NCBI GenBank assembly: GCA_015065085.1
Contig: SVQW01000002.1
Location: forward strand, 196,197 to 260,196
Source: Oscillospiraceae bacterium
GTDB lineage: Bacteria; Bacillota; Clostridia; Oscillospirales; SIG627
Length of the DNA: 64,000 nucleotides
Direction: 5' to 3'
Made by a program: the position numbers and the translations under genes. The first letter of the stretch is position 1, and every line of letters starts with the position of its first letter. Under the pieces are notes generated by a model, which was given only the letters and a program-made list of their open reading frames with translations, had not been told where the DNA came from and ran no database searches. This document shows positions 25,374 through 34,463 of the stretch, piece by piece.

Positions 25374-27302
25374 ATGAAAGCAAAAAATCTTTTCAGACTT
25401 TCACTCTTAGTTGCAGTTCTTTGCGCGTTGCTTGCCATCACCACACTGGCAGCAGACCCCGCATACCCTGCAAAAGTCATCACTTTTGACGGTACAAACA
25501 CTGCCGGCTTCGGTTTGCCCGTTGTTTACAGCACTTCCAGATCTAATGCCAGCTTTTTCGTAAACGATAACGGCAATTTCGTAAACCGATTTGAAATAAC
25601 CGGTTACGGTGATGACACCGACTTTGCATACGGTGTAAGTACAGGTTTCAGTCTTAACGATTACCCCTATATGAAAATCAAGTCAAGCACAACTTTTACA
25701 GTACCTGTTGTTATTTATCTTAACGGCTGGAGCATCAACTCAGTTCTGTATAACTGGACTACCGGAGACAAGGTTACAACCTTTAACTTCTTCAACGGTG
25801 ACGGGTATACCGCTTGCGACGCATCTTTCAATCAGTCGGATGCAACAAGTTTAAATTTTTCAACCATAGACTTCAGAGTGCTCGGAAACGCATCAAGCGA
25901 CCAGTCAAAGAGCATTGGTACACTTGATTTTGAGTATATCGCTTTCTTCCATACTTATGATGAAATGATGGCTTACAACGGTCCCGAAGCAAAAATCGGT
26001 GAAAACGAAAAATTCAACGAAGATAATTTCAGCATTGCAACTTATGCAAACTCCTTCGTAGGCGGTGCAACAGTTTCCGACGTTGTAATAGCTGACGGCA
26101 AGCTCAGCGGTAAAATCAACAACTTCAATGTTACCGTTCCTTATGAAGTGAAGTACCCCACAAAGGTTATCGCTTTTGACGGAAACGAAGATAATGTTCA
26201 AATCAACCTGCCTGTTCTTTATAATTTTGCAAACACCGATGCAAGCATTTATGTAAAAGAAGGTAAATTTATCAACAGATTCACCAACGATGTTGACGTG
26301 GCTACTGATTTTGCATTAGGTGTTACCGAAAGCATCAAGCTTAACGATTATCCTTACATCAAGGTTAAATCCAACACCGACATGACTGCGGCAATACAGT
26401 TTTACGTTAATGGAACCAATTATGTTACCACTTTAAGAAACTGGGATCAGCAAGGCGAAAAAGTACAGACCTTCAATTTCTTCAGTGGCGAAGGATACAC
26501 ACCTTGCAGCGCAAGCTTCTCCGGCAACGGTGGTAGCTTTGAAGGTGATATCTACTTCACAAGCGCTCAATTCCATGTATTGGATAACTACAATATCTCT
26601 AATGGTTTCCTTGATATCGAGTACATCGCATTCTTCCACAGCTACGACCAGATGATGGCTTACGAAGGTCCCGAGGCTAATACCGATCCTTTCAACGAGG
26701 CGACTTTCTCACTTGAAAAATACACAAAGGGATCTTTTACAAATGGTAAAGATGCTGCCATCTCTACAATGACCATCGGCGACGGAGTTGCAACCGGCAG
26801 AATCGGCGCAAGCAATTATGACATTGCAGTAACCATTCCTTTTGAGGCGAATGATTACGGCATGACAGTTGAAAATCTGGGCGCACAGATTCGTGTTGAT
26901 GACGTTGACGATGAAGCCATCAGCGAAAAGGCTCTGCGTTTCGGTACAAAGCTTAACTATGACACTGCAAACACAGCTCTTGAAGATGTTGTTTACGGTG
27001 CGATAGTAGGCACTCCCGGCTCCACTCCCAAGAAGGAATACGGTGCAAACAATGCTCCTCTCAACTTCCACAATGCGAAGAATTTCGAGACTAAAGAGGA
27101 CGGAATTTACTTCAACACTGTTGTAACAGGTATTCCTGCCGATCAGATCACAACTCAGGTTAAGGTAACTCCTTTCATTACCTACACTGTTAACGGCGGC
27201 AACTACACCCGTTACTTTGCACCCATCATACGCAGTGTACAGAATGTATTGGATGCACTTGCCGACAACGCTGAAACCGAGTGGGATGTCGAAGAAATCT
27301 AA
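25374..27302 (+). CDS. Secreted protein with two beta-rich repeats and the shared C-terminal domain
   Basis: This 642-residue protein has a signal peptide ending near TTLA (about 27). Two repeats of about 230 residues follow (about 30-255 and 256-495). Both open YP(A/T)KVI(T/A)FDG, share LNDYPY(M/I)K(I/V)KS and contain an EYIAFFHSYDQMMAY-like segment. The C-terminal domain (about 499-642) carries LGAQIR, LRFGT and YFAPIIRSV and matches that of the protein at 3432-6122. No enzyme motif, SLH or sortase signal was seen. The repeats look like carbohydrate-binding sandwiches, so a glycan-binding or matrix role is possible but unproven. GGAG lies 9 nt before the ATG. Confidence 0.85.
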   Translation: MKAKNLFRLSLLVAVLCALLAITTLAADPAYPAKVITFDGTNTAGFGLPVVYSTSRSNASFFVNDNGNFVNRFEITGYGDDTDFAYGVSTGFSLNDYPYMKIKSSTTFTVPVVIYLNGWSINSVLYNWTTGDKVTTFNFFNGDGYTACDASFNQSDATSLNFSTIDFRVLGNASSDQSKSIGTLDFEYIAFFHTYDEMMAYNGPEAKIGENEKFNEDNFSIATYANSFVGGATVSDVVIADGKLSGKINNFNVTVPYEVKYPTKVIAFDGNEDNVQINLPVLYNFANTDASIYVKEGKFINRFTNDVDVATDFALGVTESIKLNDYPYIKVKSNTDMTAAIQFYVNGTNYVTTLRNWDQQGEKVQTFNFFSGEGYTPCSASFSGNGGSFEGDIYFTSAQFHVLDNYNISNGFLDIEYIAFFHSYDQMMAYEGPEANTDPFNEATFSLEKYTKGSFTNGKDAAISTMTIGDGVATGRIGASNYDIAVTIPFEANDYGMTVENLGAQIRVDDVDDEAISEKALRFGTKLNYDTANTALEDVVYGAIVGTPGSTPKKEYGANNAPLNFHNAKNFETKEDGIYFNTVVTGIPADQITTQVKVTPFITYTVNGGNYTRYFAPIIRSVQNVLDALADNAETEWDVEEI

Positions 27303-27350
27303 GCCAACCCAAGTATCACTTTGAGAATTGACAGCTCAGTATTTATACAA

Positions 27351-27384
27351 ACAAAAAGTCGTGGGGAAACCCACGGCTTTTTGT
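27351..27384 (+). terminator. Intrinsic terminator
   Basis: ACAAAAAGTCGTGGG (27351-27365) pairs with CCCACGGCTTTTTGT (27370-27384) with one G-U pair, followed by more T residues. Confidence 0.88.
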
Positions 27385-27560
27385 TTGTTGTCATGTGAAA
27401 CAACAACGTAGGACGGTAAAGCCTCCTTGCCTAAAGGGAGCGGAGGGATTCAAACTCTCCCTGTTCAAGACAATAAACGGGAGATTCATGAATCTCCCCT
27501 ACATGTCATTCTGAGCGAAACAACAAAGTATGGCAAAGTGCGAAGAAGCGCAAAACAGCT
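27385..27560. repeat. Non-coding stretch with repeat fragments
   Basis: No gene is present. It holds a perfect 20-nt palindrome at 27479-27498 (arms GGGAGATTCA and TGAATCTCCC). Two related strings, TGTCATGTGAAACAAC (near 27390) and TGTCATTCTGAGCGAAACAAC-like sequence (near 27504), look like decayed copies of one dispersed repeat. Strings such as TGTCATTCTGAGCGAA are, to my recollection, common between genes in gut Clostridia. Confidence 0.5.
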
Positions 27561-27561
27561 A

Positions 27562-27590
27562 TTGAAAAAACTCGAAATATGGTGTATAAT
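27562..27590 (+). promoter_or_regulatory. Sigma-A promoter of the DgoK gene
   Basis: TTGAAA (27562-27567) and TATAAT (27585-27590) are 17 nt apart, 31 nt before the start codon. Confidence 0.85.
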
Positions 27591-27621
27591 ACGGTTATGA
27601 TATTATTAAAAGAGGTACGAC

Positions 27622-28554
27622 ATGAAAACTTACATCACAATCGATGGCGGAACCACGAATACAAGAGTAAACCTCGTACAGGACAAAAAGCTTATAAAGA
27701 GTGAAAAAATATCCATGGGCGCAAAAGACTGCATCGGCGGAAACGGAGAATTGAAAAAAAGAATAGAAGAAAAAATCATTTTTCTTTTATCTTTTGGAAA
27801 AATAGAAAAGTCCGATATAACAGCGGTCATCGCCTCCGGCATGATAACCTCGGAATACGGCTTATGCGAATTAAAGCATCTCGATGCTCCCGCGGGAATG
27901 AAAGAGCTGCATGACGGTATAAAAAAGGTGTTTTTTCCCGAAATATGCGGGCTTGAAATAAACTTTATCCCGGGTGTAAAGGTGGGTGCAGATTCGCCCG
28001 AAACCGCCGACATGATGCGCGGTGAGGAAACGGAGCTTTACGGTCTTTACGACGGAAGCGACGGTGTATATGTACTGCCCGGCTCACACTCAAAGCTTAT
28101 TGCAACAGACAAAAACGGGCGTATCTCTGATTTTAAAACAATGCTTACGGGTGAAATGATAGCGGCTTTAAGCGGAAACACCATTCTCAAAGATGCGGTT
28201 GATCTGTCGGTTTCGGAATACGACAGGGAGTATCTTATAATGGGCTACAATTACTGCATGGCACAGGGAATAAACAATGCGCTGTTCAAAACCAGGATAT
28301 TGAAAAATCTTTTTAAGAAAAACACGGTTCAGACATACAGCTATTTCATGGGAGTTGTGCTGACTGCCGAAATTGAGGCATTGAAAAAATACGGCAAGGA
28401 CAATATTATTATCGGCGGAAAAAGCCAGATAAAATATGCCATGAGTGATATTATAAAAGCAGTATGCAGTCTCAATGTCACCTGCGTTTCGGACGAAGCG
28501 GTAGACAGTGCGGTTGCGCTGGGTGCGGTAAAGGTATTTGAATACGGAGAATGA
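27622..28554 (+). CDS. dgoK: 2-dehydro-3-deoxygalactonokinase-like sugar kinase
   Basis: This 310-residue protein matches the DgoK family (ASKHA fold): DGGTTNTRV (about 8-16) as phosphate loop, ASGMITSEYGL, DMMRGEETE, LPGSHSK (about 150-156) and FKTMLTGEM. DgoK phosphorylates 2-keto-3-deoxygalactonate in the De Ley-Doudoroff route; the product is cleaved by a KDPGal aldolase, which is not in this window. The gene has its own promoter, and GAGG lies 7 nt before the ATG. It is followed by oxidoreductase and isomerase genes that also have their own promoters. Substrate by family only. Confidence 0.88.
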   Translation: MKTYITIDGGTTNTRVNLVQDKKLIKSEKISMGAKDCIGGNGELKKRIEEKIIFLLSFGKIEKSDITAVIASGMITSEYGLCELKHLDAPAGMKELHDGIKKVFFPEICGLEINFIPGVKVGADSPETADMMRGEETELYGLYDGSDGVYVLPGSHSKLIATDKNGRISDFKTMLTGEMIAALSGNTILKDAVDLSVSEYDREYLIMGYNYCMAQGINNALFKTRILKNLFKKNTVQTYSYFMGVVLTAEIEALKKYGKDNIIIGGKSQIKYAMSDIIKAVCSLNVTCVSDEAVDSAVALGAVKVFEYGE

Positions 28555-28677
28555 ATTTTACCATAAATTTAAAATTACACCCGGTATATAGTATTTTGTT
28601 ATTTACTTTTCGGAAATTTTTGTTATAATATCAACGTAAATCAATTTTAAAAATAAATAATCTGAAAGGAATAAAAA

Positions 28678-29709
28678 ATGAAAAAGCCCATCAGACTTGG
28701 AACAATCGGTCTCGGACGTGCCGGATATTCAATGCACCTGAAAGAACTCAAAGGTAAAGAGGATATGTTCACCTTTGCCGCGGTGTGCGACCTCGAAGAA
28801 GACCGTCGAGAAAACATGAAAAATCTTTACGGATGCAAGACATACGTAAATGCCGAGGATCTGGTAGAAGACCCCGATGTTGATGTTGTTGTGGTTGCTA
28901 CACGCTCCTGTGACCATTTCAGACATGCTAAAACTGCGCTCGAAGCAGGAAAGATCGTATTCCTGGAAAAGCCCATCTGTACCAATTATGCCGATGCAAA
29001 GGCTCTTATGGAGCTGGATGCAAAAAACGGCGAACAGAAGCTTTTTATACGCCATAACCGCCGTTTTGAAGCAAAGTTCATGCAACTGAACAAAATAATC
29101 GACTCCGGCATTCTGGGCGATGTATATTTGGTACGCCGCAACACCTCCAACTATGAATTGAGACACGACTGGCAGACACTCAGTCAGTACGGCGGCGGAC
29201 AGCTTCTCAACTGGGGTCCGCACATCGTTGACCAGGCGCTGAGATTCTGTGGCGGCGACTACAAGAGTCTGCACTCTATTACACGTCAGATTGCGGCATC
29301 CGGCGACTGTGAAGACTATGTACGCGCTGTATTTACAGGCATAAACGACCGAATCGTTGAAATTGAAATCGGCGGTGGAACAGCACTTCGTATGCCGGAG
29401 TACATAGTATACGGTACAAGAGGTGCGCTGGTTGACAAGGGTGCCACCTATACCATCAAGCACCTGCCTGCAGATTACGAAATCCCCCACCCCGTTTCCA
29501 GTGCACACACTCCCAAGGATGCAAAATTTGGACCTGCTATCCAGTTACCCTTCGTTACCGAAGAACTGACCTGGGATACCAACGACCTGGATCACACCTG
29601 GGTTTATCTGTACGAAACACTGTGTGAGGGCAAGCCTTACCCCATCAAGAACGAGGAAGCGTTGATGGTTATGAAGGCAATTCAGGAAATCAAAGATCAG
29701 AACGCATAG
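28678..29709 (+). CDS. Gfo/Idh/MocA family NAD(P)-dependent oxidoreductase
   Basis: This 343-residue protein begins with a Rossmann fold (GLGRAG, 11-16) and has the signature EKP (about 98-100) with the catalytic-type Lys. The second domain contains LNWGPHIVDQALRF, which supplies the His that usually takes part in catalysis. Members oxidise or epimerise sugars, inositols and sugar acids in the cytoplasm. The substrate is unknown. TTTACT...TATAAT (-10 at about 28623-28628) could be its promoter, and AAAGG lies 9 nt before the ATG. A sugar isomerase-like gene follows in the same orientation. Confidence 0.93.
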   Translation: MKKPIRLGTIGLGRAGYSMHLKELKGKEDMFTFAAVCDLEEDRRENMKNLYGCKTYVNAEDLVEDPDVDVVVVATRSCDHFRHAKTALEAGKIVFLEKPICTNYADAKALMELDAKNGEQKLFIRHNRRFEAKFMQLNKIIDSGILGDVYLVRRNTSNYELRHDWQTLSQYGGGQLLNWGPHIVDQALRFCGGDYKSLHSITRQIAASGDCEDYVRAVFTGINDRIVEIEIGGGTALRMPEYIVYGTRGALVDKGATYTIKHLPADYEIPHPVSSAHTPKDAKFGPAIQLPFVTEELTWDTNDLDHTWVYLYETLCEGKPYPIKNEEALMVMKAIQEIKDQNA

Positions 29710-29738
29710 TTTTTGCAATGTTTTGTGTAGAAAACACA

Positions 29739-29767
29739 TTGACTTCAACATTGCGATACAGTATAAT
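29739..29767 (+). promoter_or_regulatory. Sigma-A promoter of the sugar isomerase-like gene
   Basis: TTGACT (29739-29744) and TATAAT (29762-29767) are 17 nt apart, 41 nt before the start codon. Confidence 0.88.
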
Positions 29768-29808
29768 TCACATATTGTGTTATATTAATTATTCAAAGGA
29801 GTACTAAA

Positions 29809-30573
29809 ATGAAAATAGGCGCACAACTTTACACGGTTCATGACTATACAAAAACTCTTGAGGATTTTGCTGACGCACTTGCAAAGGTTGCCGATATGGG
29901 TTATACCTCCGTTCAGGTTTCCGGTACATGTGCATATGAGCCCGAATGGCTGGCGGCAGAGCTTAAGAAAAACGGTCTTACCTGTGACCTTACTCACACT
30001 GACTTTAACGTTCTTAAGGCTGATCCCAAAAAAGCTGTTGAAAATCACAATATATTCGGCTGTAAGTATATTGGTGTAGGCGGATACGGCCCTTTCTATC
30101 ATGAAGGTGTTGCCGGTGTGGAAAAATTTATGGCTGAAGCACCTGCCGTTGCAAAAACCATAAAGGATATGGGTAAAAAATTTTTCTATCACAACCACGC
30201 ACACGAATTCAAGCCCGAAAACGGTACTTATGTTTTTGAACAGCTTGTAAAGAATTTCGGAGCCGATGAATTGGGCTTCACTCTGGATGTGTATTGGGTT
30301 GCGGAAGGTAAGCACGACCCCTGCGAGTGGCTTAGAACACTTAAGGGACGTGTTCAGTGTATCCACTTTAAGGATATGGCCTGCGACAGCGAGGGTAAGC
30401 ACATTTTCGCCCCCGTTGGAAGCGGTATTCTTGATTTTGACAAAATCATTCAGGCTTCTTACGATGCACAAGTTGAATATGCCTTTGTTGAGCAGGATAA
30501 CTGTTACGGCGAGGATCCATTTGAATGTCTTAAAAAGAGCTACGAGTTCCTTAAATCAAAAGGACTTAACTGA
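29809..30573 (+). CDS. Sugar phosphate isomerase/epimerase-like TIM-barrel protein
   Basis: This 254-residue protein has the AP-endonuclease-2 (xylose isomerase-like) barrel. Metal-ligand segments are visible in order: YHNHAHEF, LDVYWV, IHFKDM and VEQDNC near the C-terminus. Such enzymes isomerise or epimerise keto sugars or inositols with a divalent metal in the cytoplasm. Together with the preceding Gfo/Idh/MocA gene it resembles the common pair used in sugar or inositol breakdown. It has its own promoter, AAAGGAG before the ATG, and a strong terminator. Confidence 0.92.
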   Translation: MKIGAQLYTVHDYTKTLEDFADALAKVADMGYTSVQVSGTCAYEPEWLAAELKKNGLTCDLTHTDFNVLKADPKKAVENHNIFGCKYIGVGGYGPFYHEGVAGVEKFMAEAPAVAKTIKDMGKKFFYHNHAHEFKPENGTYVFEQLVKNFGADELGFTLDVYWVAEGKHDPCEWLRTLKGRVQCIHFKDMACDSEGKHIFAPVGSGILDFDKIIQASYDAQVEYAFVEQDNCYGEDPFECLKKSYEFLKSKGLN

Positions 30574-30581
30574 TAGTTGCA

Positions 30582-30618
30582 AAAAAGCGGTGTACCGAAT
30601 TTCGGTACACCGCTTTTT
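30582..30618 (+). terminator. Strong intrinsic terminator
   Basis: An 18-bp perfect stem (30582-30599 with 30601-30618) contains GCGGTGTACCGAA and its complement, with A and T runs at the base. The next promoter starts 6 nt later. Confidence 0.93.
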
Positions 30619-30623
30619 GTATA

Positions 30624-30652
30624 TTGACAAATAGAGTATAATGTGGTATAAT
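30624..30652 (+). promoter_or_regulatory. Consensus sigma-A promoter of SLH glycosidase 1
   Basis: TTGACA (30624-30629), 17 nt, then TATAAT (30647-30652), a perfect consensus. Confidence 0.92.
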
Positions 30653-30702
30653 TATAATGTTATAGTGTGTGTTTGATTATTATTTCGAACAATGGGGTAA
30701 TT

Positions 30703-33243
30703 ATGAAGAAGGTTATTTTATATACAGCTCTCATATTTGTGATGCTTACTTGCGTATCGGCGATTGAGTATTCATCAGACGGCTTTTACTGGGATTTCAG
30801 TGATGAAGCGCAAAGCAAAGAATGGCTGGCAAGCGGTGGATTTTCAAGTTTTGAGACGGGTATTTACATTTTCACTTCCACTTCGACAGACCCACAGCTG
30901 AAGTATCACTTTATCGAAAACAGCTTTGAGGCATTGGAATATCCGTATTTCGCTTACCGATACAAGGCGCACACCTCCAAAAAAAGCAGTGCCCTCTTCT
31001 GGACAAATGAAACATATACCGTTTTTACTGATGTGGCGGATGCCAACAGACTTCCCATAGTGCCGGACGGTGCTTGGCATAGTGAGATTGCAGACCTGCG
31101 CGAAGCAGAAAAAAACGACGGTACCTGGAGCGGAACGATAACCTCTGTCCGTTTTGACCCTATAAACCTGTGCAATGAAAATGATTATATATACCTGTCT
31201 TGTGTGGGCTTTTTCAAAACTGAGGAGGCGGCAAAGCAATTTTTGAACGGTGTGAAGGAAACATATAAATTTGATGTTCTCACCACTTTCAGAGATAATA
31301 TGCAGTGTTCCTATGTCCCTGCGGGAGTTTTGAAGGATGGATATGACAGAACCGATTATCTCATTCTCGATACTTCGGCTGAGGGTAATGTGGTAATGTA
31401 TACCGATGAAAACGGTGAACAAAGGGTTGTTCCGCTGTCCCACATCAACAAGGGGGGCTTTATCAGCTTTTCGCCTAACCGCAAGGCTGATTATGTGCTT
31501 GGAACAAGCAGTGTTCAGTTTTCTGATATTGATACTCACTGGGCGAAGGAATCAATAGAATATGTCTCTCAGAGAAAGATTTTCGGCGGAACGGCTGCCA
31601 ATATATTCAGCCCCGATATGCCTTTGACCAACGGAATGTTTGTTACGGTTATGGGCAGGCTTGACGGAGCGGACGGCACAACAACCGGGATGTATTTTGA
31701 ACCGTATCTTGACCATGTAATGCAAAAAGGATATTATGATGGTACCGTAACAGACTTTTGCCCCGAAGAGGCAGTTACCCGTCTTGAAGTGGCAAAAATG
31801 TTGGATAAATTCATATCCTGTGCAGGATATAATATTTTAAATAACTATACCTGCAATTTTTCCGATATTTCAGCTTTGAGTAACAGTGACCAGGCGGCAG
31901 TGAACAGTATTTGTGCGTACGGCATAATGAACGGACGTGACAAGGATAATTTTGACCCATACGGCATTATGACCCGCGGCGAAGCGGCAGAGCTTGTAGA
32001 AAATCTTATAAAATCCGTTCTGAATGTTAAAATCGATTCGCCATATACTGACGAATATTTCCGCCGTGACCGCATCAAGCTGGGTACAAAGGGAAGCTTT
32101 GAGCCGTATTTTGTTATGGACACCGAATATATGAACCGTGTCAAGGACTGTGGATTTGACTGGATAATTGCAACGGGAGCCGTTTCGGGCGGTGAAATAG
32201 GCAGTGCGCTTTTGAATTTTGCGGATAAAAACGGCATAGAGGTATACCTTACTGATAATGCCCACAAGGATTATTCAAACTCATTGGAATTTTGCGAGCG
32301 CCCCAGCTACACGGGAACATATGTTTTTGATGAGCCGGGTGTTGATGAAATGGCACAGCTTGCCGAAATTGCCAATGATTATCTGGAAAATACAGGCAGA
32401 GACCCTCATGTCAATTTGCTTCCGCTGTACGCAAGCGACGCACAGCTTAAATACGGAGCAAATACCGATAAAACGTATACTTCCGACGACCACTATCAGT
32501 TCTACTATGAATATGCCAAGAACTGGGGCGAGCTGGCGGATGCAGACTTTATGTGCGTGGATATATACCCTCTCAAAACCTCGGGCACGTATAAAGATTA
32601 TGTGGAAAGCATAAATCTTTTCGCCCGTGCCGCACGCGATACAGAAAAAGAGTTTTATGCGTATATTCAGTCATACGGTTGGACTGATGGTAAGCGTAAT
32701 GCCAATTTGCGTGATTTCAGATTTCAGGTTTACAGCATGCTGTCCTTTGGCTGTAAGGGACTTATCTACTGGTCGTACACATCTCAGGGAAATTATGACA
32801 TCTATTCACTGGTAGACAAGGACGGCGAGCCTACCGAAATCTACTACGCGGCGCAGACCTCGTTGCAGGAGCTTAAAAAGCTTTCAGACATTTACTGCTC
32901 CTACGATAATATAGGCGCCTTCAATCATAATTGCACAGATGCTACGCCATATCTGAAAATGACAAATCCCGTTTCTTTCCCCGCGATAAGCAAAATCAAC
33001 AGTCAAAGCCCGCTTCTTATCGGTTGCTTTGAAGCTAAAGAAGGCGACGGAAAGGCATTTACACTTGTGAACATGAACGAGCTTCTGGAAAACAAGAGTG
33101 CTGATGTAAGCTTCAAAATCAGCGGATACACCAAAGTCACAGCATATCTCAAGGGCGAGCCCGCGGTGCTGACAGCAAATGATGGTATGTACAGCATCAG
33201 CCTTGAGCCCGGCGAAGGCGTTTTCATAACATTGGATAAATAA
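30703..33243 (+). CDS. S-layer-anchored putative glycosidase 1 (CBM-like, 3 SLH, TIM-barrel-like)
   Basis: This protein of about 846 residues has a signal peptide (about 1-20). A CBM-like sandwich (about 22-190) opens with WDFSDEAQSKEW. Three SLH modules follow (about 275-445; FSDIDTHWAKESIEYVSQ, NIFSPDMPLTNGMFV, DNFDPYGIMTRGEAAELV), which bind pyruvylated wall polymer. The C-terminal half (about 450-770) is barrel-like, with DCGFDWIIA, FDEPGVDE, VNLLPLYAS, CVDIYPL and SFGCKGLIYWSY, then a beta-domain. DEPG and DIYPL are candidate acidic catalytic sites. The family was not recognised. The start at 30703 is preferred over an upstream one because the signal peptide begins there. A paralog lies at 46544-50218. 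Confidence 0.85.
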   Translation: MKKVILYTALIFVMLTCVSAIEYSSDGFYWDFSDEAQSKEWLASGGFSSFETGIYIFTSTSTDPQLKYHFIENSFEALEYPYFAYRYKAHTSKKSSALFWTNETYTVFTDVADANRLPIVPDGAWHSEIADLREAEKNDGTWSGTITSVRFDPINLCNENDYIYLSCVGFFKTEEAAKQFLNGVKETYKFDVLTTFRDNMQCSYVPAGVLKDGYDRTDYLILDTSAEGNVVMYTDENGEQRVVPLSHINKGGFISFSPNRKADYVLGTSSVQFSDIDTHWAKESIEYVSQRKIFGGTAANIFSPDMPLTNGMFVTVMGRLDGADGTTTGMYFEPYLDHVMQKGYYDGTVTDFCPEEAVTRLEVAKMLDKFISCAGYNILNNYTCNFSDISALSNSDQAAVNSICAYGIMNGRDKDNFDPYGIMTRGEAAELVENLIKSVLNVKIDSPYTDEYFRRDRIKLGTKGSFEPYFVMDTEYMNRVKDCGFDWIIATGAVSGGEIGSALLNFADKNGIEVYLTDNAHKDYSNSLEFCERPSYTGTYVFDEPGVDEMAQLAEIANDYLENTGRDPHVNLLPLYASDAQLKYGANTDKTYTSDDHYQFYYEYAKNWGELADADFMCVDIYPLKTSGTYKDYVESINLFARAARDTEKEFYAYIQSYGWTDGKRNANLRDFRFQVYSMLSFGCKGLIYWSYTSQGNYDIYSLVDKDGEPTEIYYAAQTSLQELKKLSDIYCSYDNIGAFNHNCTDATPYLKMTNPVSFPAISKINSQSPLLIGCFEAKEGDGKAFTLVNMNELLENKSADVSFKISGYTKVTAYLKGEPAVLTANDGMYSISLEPGEGVFITLDK

Positions 33244-33253
33244 CATCATAAAT

Positions 33254-33289
33254 AAAAGTCTCCGTTTGGAAAACCAAACGGAGACTTTT
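33254..33289. terminator. Bidirectional intrinsic terminator
   Basis: AAAAGTCTCCGTTTGG (33254-33269) pairs perfectly with CCAAACGGAGACTTTT (33274-33289) around AAAA, between convergent genes. Confidence 0.93.
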
Positions 33290-33300
33290 ATTTACACGAT

Positions 33301-33792
33301 TTATGTTACTATCTCAAACTGTTCATCTGTTTTGAGGTCAATAACCGTGCAGTCGTTAGCGTAGGTGCATTCGGGAAGAATTATCATGGCGGTCAGAATG
33401 TCCTTTGTTGCGGGCAGGGGGGCAAGATGCCATATTGCCGCATTCATTTTGATAAGGGTATTCTTTGGCACGATAAATGCTTTAACATGGTCGGTCACCA
33501 CAGCACCTGCCGAAGCGGGTGCACAGTGCAAGATCATGTCATCATCAAGAGGAAGAATCATTTCCCACGTGGTAGTGTGATACTCCTGCTGAGTTATAAC
33601 CATTTTTTCGGGCTTTTTTACGGTAATAGGAGAAAATCCCACACGGTGATTGCTGTCTGCTGTTACGCGGTCAGGGTAAAACTTATGAAGTTCTCCGCAA
33701 AGTGCGTATCCATCGGGAGTGTCCATGCGGTAAAACTGACCGAACGGTGCAAAATTTTCATGAGTTAGCGGAACCGCTTTTATCTTTTTCAT
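33301..33792 (-). CDS. Ureidoglycolate lyase-like (AllA family) cupin protein
   Basis: This 163-residue protein starts IKAVPLTHENFAPFGQF, like the opening of AllA proteins, and has the length and beta-rich pattern of that cupin-like family (HTTTWEMILPLDDDMIL, KAFIVPKNTLIKMNAAIWH, CTYANDCTVIDL). AllA releases glyoxylate from ureidoglycolate in allantoin breakdown, but no other purine-degradation gene is here. A different role in sugar metabolism is likely. It is the last gene of the minus-strand set ADH, SGNH esterase and this one, 17 nt after the esterase. Confidence 0.65.
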   Translation of the reverse strand: MKKIKAVPLTHENFAPFGQFYRMDTPDGYALCGELHKFYPDRVTADSNHRVGFSPITVKKPEKMVITQQEYHTTTWEMILPLDDDMILHCAPASAGAVVTDHVKAFIVPKNTLIKMNAAIWHLAPLPATKDILTAMIILPECTYANDCTVIDLKTDEQFEIVT

Positions 33793-33809
33793 TTTTATTA
33801 CCTTTCAAA

Positions 33810-34430
33810 TTATAAAGTCTTAAATGCCTTTATCCATTCGTTTTTGATGTATTCATGTCCCATAGGAGTGGGGTGAACACCATCATGAAGCCAGTAGCTT
33901 GGTTCAACATTTTTGCATCTCTCGTCGAAGCCCTTCTGGAGTCTGACAAAGGGAAGGTTATATTTCTGTGCTATTTTTTCGGCCATCTGAGAACGCTTCT
34001 TGACCTGAAGGTCGAATTCTTCCCAGTTATCCTGAGTGCCGGAGCCCTTGAGAACAAACGGCTCAAGTATCATGATTTTTATGTCGGGAAGAGCCGCTTT
34101 CACCTCTTCAATAAGCATATCATATATTCTGAAATACTTTTCGGCATCTACACCGTTGGGGGATTCAGCAAATTCATGCCATACATCGTTCACACCGATA
34201 AGTATGCTCATCACATCCGGCTTAAGGTTTATAATATCGTTTTTTATACGTGCGTAAAGGTCAACAATACGGTTTCCGCTGATACCGCGGTTAAAAAATT
34301 CATACTTGCCGGGTGCCTCAAATCCAAGTGCTGACTTTACAAGCAAAGGATATCCAACTCCCACATAACCATCGCTGTCGCGTGCACGTCCTGCATCTGT
34401 GATGGAATCTCCCTGAAATAAAATTCTCAT
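33810..34430 (-). CDS. SGNH/GDSL-type esterase
   Basis: This 206-residue cytoplasmic protein has the four SGNH blocks: GDSITDAG (Ser9), the Gly block NRGISGNR, GVNDVWHEF (Asn) and DGVHPTPMGH (Asp and His). Members remove acetyl groups from sugars or polysaccharides or hydrolyse other esters. No signal peptide is present, so it would act on imported oligosaccharides. It lies between the ADH and the AllA-like gene, 33 nt after the ADH. Confidence 0.92.
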   Translation of the reverse strand: MRILFQGDSITDAGRARDSDGYVGVGYPLLVKSALGFEAPGKYEFFNRGISGNRIVDLYARIKNDIINLKPDVMSILIGVNDVWHEFAESPNGVDAEKYFRIYDMLIEEVKAALPDIKIMILEPFVLKGSGTQDNWEEFDLQVKKRSQMAEKIAQKYNLPFVRLQKGFDERCKNVEPSYWLHDGVHPTPMGHEYIKNEWIKAFKTL

Positions 34431-34463
34431 AATCGTTCTCCTTTTATGTTTAAATCTAAGTTT

